A DNA stretch of 64,000 nt from Bryoerythrophyllum caledonicum (lineage: Eukaryota > Streptophyta > Bryopsida > Pottiales > Pottiaceae), in NCBI GenBank assembly GCA_963971425.1, contig OZ020518.1:18728990-18792989 (forward strand), in the 5' to 3' direction. Below are positions 56,228-64,000 of this stretch, one piece after another. The notes under the pieces were generated by a model that was not told the DNA's origin, made no database searches, and worked only from the letters and a program-made list of their open reading frames with translations. A program made the translations under genes and the position numbers. Every line of letters starts with the position of its first letter. The stretch's first letter is position 1.

Positions 56228-56601
56228 AGATCCCATTTGTTTTTGCGCGGGGCCTGCTTCTCCCTCGCAGCTCTCGTTGCCCCCTCCGTCCTACCCAAAG
56301 CCCCCTTACATTGTTCCCTTGCTCCCTCATTCATCTAGTAATTTGAATTGAAAATTCATAAGGACCACTACTAGGTTACTAGAACTAATAGAGAAAATGT
56401 GACACTAATTACAAAAACAAGAACAAGGAGTGCAGGGAAGGAAGAGAAGAGAAGGGAGAATGGGAAGGATGAGAATTGGTCACGAGGGGTCCTTCCCAAC
56501 AAGGTGCGCGGGGAACAATGCGAGGGGGCTTTGGGCAAGGCGGAGCGGACAGGGAGAGCTTTGAAGGAGAGGGAGGGCCTGCGCAAAAACAAATGTGATC
56601 T
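56228..56601. repeat. Foldback (MITE-like) element of 374 bp
   Basis: About 100 bp at the left (AGATCCCATTTGTTTTTGCG, then CCCAAAGCCCCCT-CATTGTTCCC) is inverted at the right (AACAATGCGAGGGGGCTTTG ... CGCAAAAACAAATGTGATCT). No coding capacity. Target duplication not determined. Confidence 0.85.
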
Positions 56602-56690
56602 AGCCCGTGCCCTTCCTTACACATTGCACTAGAATCAAGAGTTTTGAAGTGTTTTTGATGTGAAATTGTCGAGAAAATTAAGGAGTTAAT

Positions 56691-56728
56691 CAATGGAGTA
56701 GAGATTCCTCTAAAATGCCTTGGTCCGT
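56691..56728 (+). repeat. Dispersed repeat GATTCCTCTAAAATGCCTTGG, copy 1
   Basis: GAGTAGAGATTCCTCTAAAATGCCTTGGTCC-type text recurs at 58634-58664 and inverted at 58969-58998. Confidence 0.8.
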
Positions 56729-57904
56729 TAGAGGTTAATCCCTTCCATCCCCTCGGAGGCTTACAAGGGGTTCTGTCCACCATGGCCTTTAAGGCTGAGG
56801 CTGCTCATTATCATACACTGATACCAAATATCTAGTTTTTGACACAAATGAAGGAGACATAATAATATCATTTATTATTTGTTTGACATAAATGAAGGTG
56901 ACATAATAACATCACTTCATCATTTCAGAATCCAGGGATGCCCCAGAATTGCAAAGTGGTGAACAGTGGAAATGCTGAAATCATACTGCATGTTTTGCGT
57001 ACAAGAGCTAAATCTTCAAAAGTATGCCTGTATCTTCTACACTAAATTCTAAAAATAAAATTTAAGTGTCCGCATTCCCAAGAAAGTTCAACTTGAACGA
57101 GTTGTCATCATTAGCAATCTATTACAGTGTTAGTGATTTTATATTTGCTGAAAGGGAATTACTTAATTCGATCACATAGAATATTGATTTAGGGAAGGAA
57201 GAATTGAACACAGAAGTTACAGTATGTTGAATTGGAAAAGGAATGGAACCGACAAGAGATGTCGACAGGGATAGGAACCAAATGAATGGAATTCGATAAC
57301 CAGCTTATTATACACTTTCATGAATGTAACAGATTTTTCTTCTCCAAAATGGCAATTCGGTTACGTCTTTTGGAAATAATCTGCCGTAACTCATACTGCA
57401 TTTTTAGCCCTTATGGCATTAACGCAGCATAATTGCTTTTTTTGGACCCCTGATTCATGTCCAAAAAAGCCTGAATCATATGTCAGACAATAATACAGTG
57501 GCAGATTCTGCGAATTCTACCCGGGTTTGCTGGAGTGATAAAGGAGTCAATAAGATTGCCAAGTTAATGGGAGTGCTGCCATTCAGGTGTAATTTTAGGT
57601 GCTACAGATATGCCTTCATCAAGGAAGTTTGCATCTAAATAACTAAGTGTAGAAATGGTGCAATAATCCCTGATGTCATGAGCCTGATTGGGATTGCTTT
57701 TAGCGGGAGACAGAACCCGACAAATATTCACCTGTTACTCGAGAGAACAATCTGTTGTCTTCTTCACCAAAAGCCTGTACAGAAGAAACAAATCTCTCTC
57801 CTACTCCCATTTCATTCACTCCATTATGGCCTCTTCTTGGTTTCTTTGTGTACTTTGTGTAACAAGAGCTGTACCCAAGTAAAATTTAAAAACACCTTCG
57901 AGTC

Positions 57905-58050
57905 TTTTTTTTTTGTTTTCTTGTTTTTTTTTGTTTTTGATTTTTTGTTTTTTTTTTGTTTTTTGTTTTTTGTTTTTTGTTTTGTTTTTTGTTTTTCTTG
58001 TTTTCTGTTTTTTGTTTTTTGTTTTTATTTATTTTTGTTGTTTTCGACAC
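57905..58050 (+). repeat. T-rich (TTTTTTG)n low-complexity tract
   Basis: Irregular runs of T with single G or C for about 145 bp. Confidence 0.95.
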
Positions 58051-58633
58051 AAGCAAAGGGAACCTTAAGTGCAGAGAAAAACCTTCGAGTCTTTCCTATA
58101 AGGGAAGGAGATGAGAAATGGAGGGGTGAGATTCAAGTATGGAAACAAATAAAGCATGAGAGCATTTCATGTTTTATTTTTCTGCACCAATGAAATGATG
58201 AGTGGTAATGGCAATTAATCCCTAAAGACTAAGTGTCTACATGGGGGACAAATAATTTCACTTTGGTTGCGATTATCTTTAAATTTACCGCATTATCTCA
58301 TATAAGTTTTGAAGAAGATCCTACAATTACATCAATCAAAGTTTTCATCTTAAACACTGCAAAATATTCGTGAAAGCATCACATTTGCATGTGACATTTT
58401 AAAAATATGTTGATACTATATTGGCCCTCTTGACGTCTTGAATCCAAGTTGGTGATGTGAATAGTTACCTTGCAAATAGTACTAGGAACTCCCTCTTTAG
58501 CCACCATTATGTACAATGATCACGTTTTCTAGTTGGTATTTTGATTTTTTGTAAAACCCTCATTTAGAACATTTTCATATACCATGTGCCATTTCACAAA
58601 TATTGTCTTCAAAGTTTGCACTTTTAATTAACA

Positions 58634-58998
58634 GAGTAGAGATTCCTTTAAAATGCCTTGGTCCTTTAGGGATTAATGTTCTTGGACCCTATCCATTGCA
58701 AGCTAAAGCTCTTTCATAGTACCCCAAGTTCCTAGATAATTGACTGCTACACGGTTCACTTTATTGATAGTGTGGACTAGAGCAGTTTGAGTCTTTCCAC
58801 TAATTAGAAATTTAAATGCAATCTTTGACTCACATGCACAAAAATAAATACTTAAGCCAAACCTGACATGCATGTGTTTCATATTCATCAATGTAGACGA
58901 GCCACATCAAGAATACATCCACACTATATAAGGTGAACAATGTGTTTCCAAAATGTTGATTATTGTTCACCAAGGCATTTTAGAGGAATCCCTACTTC
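58634..58998. repeat. Inverted pair of the same repeat, possible 365-bp foldback
   Basis: Copy 2 (58634-58664) and the inverted copy 3 (58969-58998) face each other and may be the ends of one element. Confidence 0.55.
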
Positions 58999-59003
58999 AT
59001 TGA

Positions 59004-62000
59004 TTAGAAACTCTTGAGATGAACTTATTTAGAATGTAACCATAGGATCTTCTTTAACTTATGAGATGATGTGGTATTAATTTTGTGAATTCTGACTGTC
59101 TGGCTTGAAACATAGATGTAGTCAAAGTGAACAAATTTGCCCCCCAAGGGTACACTTGATCCTTTAGGGGTTAAAAAAGATTTATGGGAATTAGGAATCA
59201 ATAAGGTTTTAAATATGGGGTACTATAGGTTGCATTGGGTAGAGCCTAAGAAGAAGAAGAACTCTAGTCTCCAAAGGGTGAATAAAGTATTTGTTTGTTC
59301 CACCACTAAGTCCATATCCACCGGACATGGGTTAGTAGTATGGAACTACTTCCCCCTTTTGAGGCCGGACATGATAGAGCCTAATAGTAAAGTTTGCCAC
59401 TATTATTGTTAAATTCCATTGATGAAAGAATAGATCATGAAAACTTTTTCCTTTGTTCCAAAAACACATTTGTGTTTTATGCCAAGTTTGGCGTATCTTT
59501 CTACTCATGGTGTAACTTTACAAATGGATTTACTGTATGTACTTAATGATTGTTCAACAATCCAAAGTATTAGAATCATAATTATATGAGAGGAAATTTG
59601 CAATAAGAGTTGTGAATCTCAATGTATGTATGCATGTAGAGAATTTATCTTCTATAAGACAATTGACTTATTGTGTAGCAATCCACACTATAACAATAAG
59701 CAAAAAAATAAAAATAGGCCATTTTGTACTAAAATCCAAATACATTACAACTACTCACATGTAAATCGTTAAATGCCAAGCTCAAAACCTAAGCCTTATG
59801 AATTGATTCATTGAAAATACATAGAAATATGAATATAAAATTCAAACAAAATATTTTCATAAATCAATAAATAAGATGTGGAAATACTTTAGTAGATACT
59901 CATCATCATAGAATTTACAACCAGTTGAAATTAGTATTTTTTTTTTACTAACTTAGCCTCAACTATTATGATAATCAAAGAGTCCATAAACAAAACGTGA
60001 CAATGCTTTTAGAGCATAACCAACCTTTTACAACCAAAGAACATTGTGTTTTAATACGTGGTTTGAGAAAATATGCTATTGGCTTTCGACGAGGCAATTG
60101 AAAAGTTTGAATGTGCATTACAGATTAGAGTTATATGAAAAGCGAACCGGTCTTTTGTCTTCCTTTTTTCATGGAAATGAGACTCTAACATGTATTTGAC
60201 TGTAGCCGCAAAGTAATACTGTGAAATAAATTTCAGGATTTGAGGGTTTTATGGAGGTGTCAGTTACCACAAATGGCACAAATCTCCCAAAAACAAACAA
60301 GAATAGTGTTGGCTGATTTGACCAGTGTAGTATGTATATTCAACAAAGTCGATGACATGGTTGATTGAACAAGTCTGGCGCATACAAATGCAGAATGTTG
60401 CTGACATGGCTGATTTGAATAGTATGTACCATGTGACAACACTCGGCGCTCAATAAAAGTCAGGCTCATACTGGAGTTTGGAAATTCTCAGGCTCAAAAA
60501 CTAATCTATCCAGTGTTCTACTCAAGGTCTACAGTAAAACCCTGCAAGTGGTCTCGGCGACCCTGGCTTTTCCATTTTACAGGTCAAAAATGAGGATTTG
60601 GGATACTTTGCGGATAACTCAATTGATCCAAAATTTTATCAAAATTTTACCAAACTTTGTGGGCCATAATTCTCGTAAAGTGATGCCTGGTAGACTTTTT
60701 GGATGGCAACCTCCTCCAAACTTTGGCATCTAGTATGCTTATTATAGGTCAATTTCTAACATTCTTGCAATATTATTGGTGTTATTGAACAACATATTGG
60801 CCTTCATATAGAGTGTAAATTACCTTTTACACCATTTCCTTTGTAATAAACTTTGTAATAAGCGCTACATGGCACCTCCGAGGAAAATTTGAGGAAAATT
60901 TAGAGGCAAAGCACAATGAACATCTATTGGAACCAGCGCCACAAAAATTGATGCATGCATTGGCAAATTATAGTGATCTTTGTGAAGTGGGATTGTGATA
61001 AAATGTATCCGTTTAGTAAATGATGTTATGCATAATCCATTATGCTCGTAGATTTTCCCATGCCTTGTGAGCTTGTAGGCCTTACAGGATTAAATATGTG
61101 AAAATTAAGGATTGAAAAGTGCAACCATAGATGCACATATTGGTCATCCACAATGCACATTACCATCACATTGAGACATTGAATTTACACTAATCTCTAG
61201 GCTTAGCACCTGAGGTGGACAAACGTGGAGTGTCAACCATTTGATTCTATGGTATTCATCAATAAAAACAAGTAGTTAATTATCAAATTTGTAGGTAAGC
61301 CAATGGGACATAGATAAATATTGGTAGTTACGATGTAAGATTAGTTTTCTATGAACTAAAAGGGGTTTCACACTAGAACCAAGGACTCAACAACGTTATT
61401 GAAGATCTTACTAGCAGAGAGGCTGGTTCTGAAGTTGGGAAAAAACATTGAAATATGCGGTTTGTATAATTTGGGTCCTTGTAGTGTAGAAGTCCTTGGA
61501 TTGAGTTGAGAGGTCATGATCCAAACTATTTGGCAAATCTCAAGTCATTCTTTACTTCTTAAAGATCTTTGTTTGTTGAATATTTTCTCTCTCTCACTTT
61601 TAATTGTCATGGAGCCTTGAAGTGAACATATTTTGGGTATAAAAACATCAAAGAAAATAATCAAAATGCTCATTATGCACAAAAAATATAGCACAAGCAC
61701 TGGCACAAAATAAAATTTAGGATAAATTTACCTGAAAATTTAGATTAAAGAATTAAAGTAAAACTTTTAATTAAATTTTTTGGATACAAATATGTTTAAA
61801 TCATGTCAATAAATTTGTAATAATAATTCAAAAGTAAAATTTTGGGTTGAAGATATTGGAATGTAAAGTACAACATCTAAAGCAAAAGAAGTGATTGTCT
61901 CAATCTAACGGTTGTAATCTTGTCAGATTTTGAATAATTTAATGAAAATAAAATGTTTGGCACCTAGGCAAAACTTTGGATTTCTATTCCCGTTTGACCT

Positions 62001-63083
62001 AAATTTTCCTTGACAACAAAACTCTTGTTGCCAAAACTCTTTTAAAAACTTGCCATGCAGGCATATTGGACGTTGTTGGTATCTTGACCCTGGTTCGTGA
62101 TGCAAAAGCCCAAAGGCCAAAATTGCGGCTTCAGACCAATCAAATTGCTTGACCTATGGACCTTGCCCTATGATGTGAAACACCCCTAAGCCTTGAAGTT
62201 CCTCTCCTACATAAAATATTTAAACCATGGAGTTCTACAATAGTTGTTGCGCATGGTTTTCCAAAATAAGTTCCAAAAAACTACCATTCTCTAGCCGAAC
62301 TTTTAGCCAAAGAGCAAATATCACTAAAAGCAAAATTAGAAGCACAAAAACTGTACATCCAAAATTGGAACCATTTTGCTAGTACATAACTACCTATGTT
62401 CCTAGCATATTGCATGAGATGTTTGTCTATATCACTGGATGTGAATGACACACCATAATTTCAATTCAAAGCTTGTATACATTCAAGTACACTACGTGTT
62501 TCATTGAGTCATATTCCGACCTTGATTTTTGAAATGAAAACATTTTCATTTGTTTGAGGAAACACAACGTTGAAAGTCTTGGGATAGTCTGACATAGATT
62601 TTGGTGTGACGAGGAATTTGAAGTGGCATCTGACATACATAATAAGCACCTCTAGAATTCCTATTGTTTGATACATGTTCTACTCAATATGGTGAACCTA
62701 GGTCAAAACCCTCTTCCAAGCACCAGTATAATCAAGATTGATACCAAAATGCAGTGATGGACGAGAAGCCAATAGATCATCACCAAGATGCACATCCGAG
62801 ATTCCTTTTTCTAGATGCACACTTTGGAGATTGATCATATTAGAATGTGGTGATGAAGGCAAAGCCGCCAAGTTGTTCTGCAAACCATACAATATTAAAA
62901 ATACCAAGAGACTTTATTGAAACATAGCAAGATGCATCAGATTGAGGAGAAGGAAATGTTACAAGTGGAACAACATCCAAGTCCTGCATTGCATCCTACA
63001 ACTCAAGGTATTTTGCAAACCCCATGCCATCAGAGAAATCAACTTGAAGATAGCAAGATGCATAAAAACAGACTCTGAAAGCG
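59004..63083. other. AT-rich region without supported gene
   Basis: A 92-codon plus-strand frame at 59137-59412 is the only modest open stretch and shows no known motif. The rest, including 59.5-63.0 kb, shows no coding, RNA or element signal that I can support. Confidence 0.6.
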
Positions 63084-63365
63084 TCACCCGCTACATCTGA
63101 TTGTCGCCTTTTCAATTACCGCCGAGGGAAACTGGAACTCCTTCGTGAGCTTGTGCAAGGTGTTGATGATGATCTCGCCATGATTCCAAGACGACAGGTT
63201 AGGCTTCTCCTCCTCGCCCACGATCAACATGTATTCCATGAGCATCCTTCGGTCCACTCCTTCCCCAAGCTCCTAGTAGTCTCCTTCCACAATGCCAAGC
63301 AAGGAGCCCAACTTGTACAATACATGGAAGTTAGGTGGCCTCCGTTTTCCGCCTCTTCATGATCA
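63084..63365 (-). pseudogene. Coding-like fragment, unrecognised
   Basis: A minus-strand frame reads PPNFHVLYKLGSLLGIVEGD, a TAG, then VDRRMLMEYMLIVGEEEKPN and IIINTLHKLTKEFQFPSAVI, ending at TGA 63084. Amino-acid composition and lack of low complexity suggest a former gene. The opposite-strand frame here looks less natural. Function unknown. Confidence 0.4.
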
Positions 63366-64000
63366 AACAAAACTAGAAGTTTGAGGTAGCTCCACGTGAA
63401 GACGCACATGTGTAACCCCTTGAACACAAAGCCGGTACACCACACTAGTGATTGTGTCTCGGATGTCAAAGGGACCATCTTGCTGCAAGAGCATCTCACG
63501 CCTCTTGATTACTCTAGTATACAAGGCCTTACAGATCAAGTGATAGTAGGAGAGCTTCATGTTGTTGGAGCAACGAGATAGTGGTATGATTGCGCAATGA
63601 CTCGAAGGAATGGCACGTGACACGGTAAATCCTAGCAATATTTTTTAAATCCACAAATTATTCTTCTTTCATAAATTATATTAGGGCAAAAAAAAAATTC
63701 AGTGACATAGTACTTATTTTAGAATGTACCACTAATGAATCACTAGCACACAATCCAAGTCACCAACCTACTTGCTACGTCAATACTATCGGATTGAAAT
63801 TGACATCCATCTACGTTTGTAGGTTTCTAAAAGTATCCACAAGTTTTTTTTTAGTTATAAAATATATTACTGTGGCTAGTTATTTTTTGGTGACACAATC
63901 ATTTTTTATATATATATCACTAATGAATTACTAAATCACAATCCCAGTCAACCACCTTTTTCCACCTCGCCACTATCAGTCAAAACATAGATGGAAACAT

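Noticed and set aside
57678-58193. 171-codon plus-strand frame with a hydrophobic Phe-rich stretch like a membrane segment
   Set aside because: The hydrophobic part is the (TTTTTTG)n tract; the frame is a by-product.
63153-63362. 69-codon plus-strand frame
   Set aside because: The overlapping minus-strand frame has a more natural protein composition and extends further; the plus frame is probably its shadow.

Overview
This 64 kb window looks like repeat-rich nuclear DNA of a streptophyte (a land plant or, more likely to my eye, a charophyte alga). I base that on plant-type Ty3/gypsy elements with a DGGS protease, a hAT transposase gene with DUF659-like and hAT C-terminal regions, CACTA- and Mutator-type insertions, and a Ty3/gypsy element that carries a DNMT3-like cytosine methyltransferase, an arrangement I recall being reported from charophytes. 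I cannot name the species. I see no intact conventional host gene: nearly every long reading frame belongs to a mobile element or is decayed.

Layout. 1-4181 holds the 5' part of a minus-strand LTR retroelement (gag-like frame and a candidate 2.3 kb LTR). 4190-6395 holds a GC-rich promoter-like module followed by a decayed protein-kinase-like gene. 6.4-11 kb is AT-rich, with a foldback element and a LINE 3' relic. 11.1-13.0 kb (minus) and 16.4-20.0 kb (plus) hold two paralogous genes of a family I do not recognise, each behind the same kind of GC-rich module. 20.7-23.5 kb (minus) is most of a hAT transposase gene. Its first exon-like piece, the start of its BED finger, lies 22.6 kb away at 46139-46245, because a CACTA element (23490-46138, matching inverted ends, CTT target duplication) landed inside it.

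Inside the CACTA borders is a minus-strand Ty3/gypsy polyprotein in the order gag, protease, DNA methyltransferase, reverse transcriptase, RNase H, integrase, PHD finger. Gag is split by an 8.0 kb Mutator-like element (33062-41063, perfect 11-bp target duplication) that carries decayed gene fragments and a palindrome array. The methyltransferase is preceded by a 1,745-bp TG...CA LTR-like insertion flanked by a 300-bp direct duplication; the duplication leaves one complete methyltransferase frame downstream of the insertion. So the nesting is hAT gene, then CACTA, then methyltransferase retroelement, then Mutator-like and LTR-like insertions.

46.6-55.6 kb is a second minus-strand Ty3/gypsy element (plant Tat/Athila-like) with a 74-bp minisatellite in its leader. 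56-64 kb is mostly non-coding with a 374-bp foldback element, short dispersed repeats and one coding-like fragment.

The candidates for something new are: (1) the retroelement that combines a DNA methyltransferase writer with a PHD histone reader, and the event that rebuilt its methyltransferase frame; (2) a GC-rich CGGACGG/CGATCGG promoter-like module shared by four genes, three of them unrelated (kinase-like, the unrecognised family, hAT transposase).
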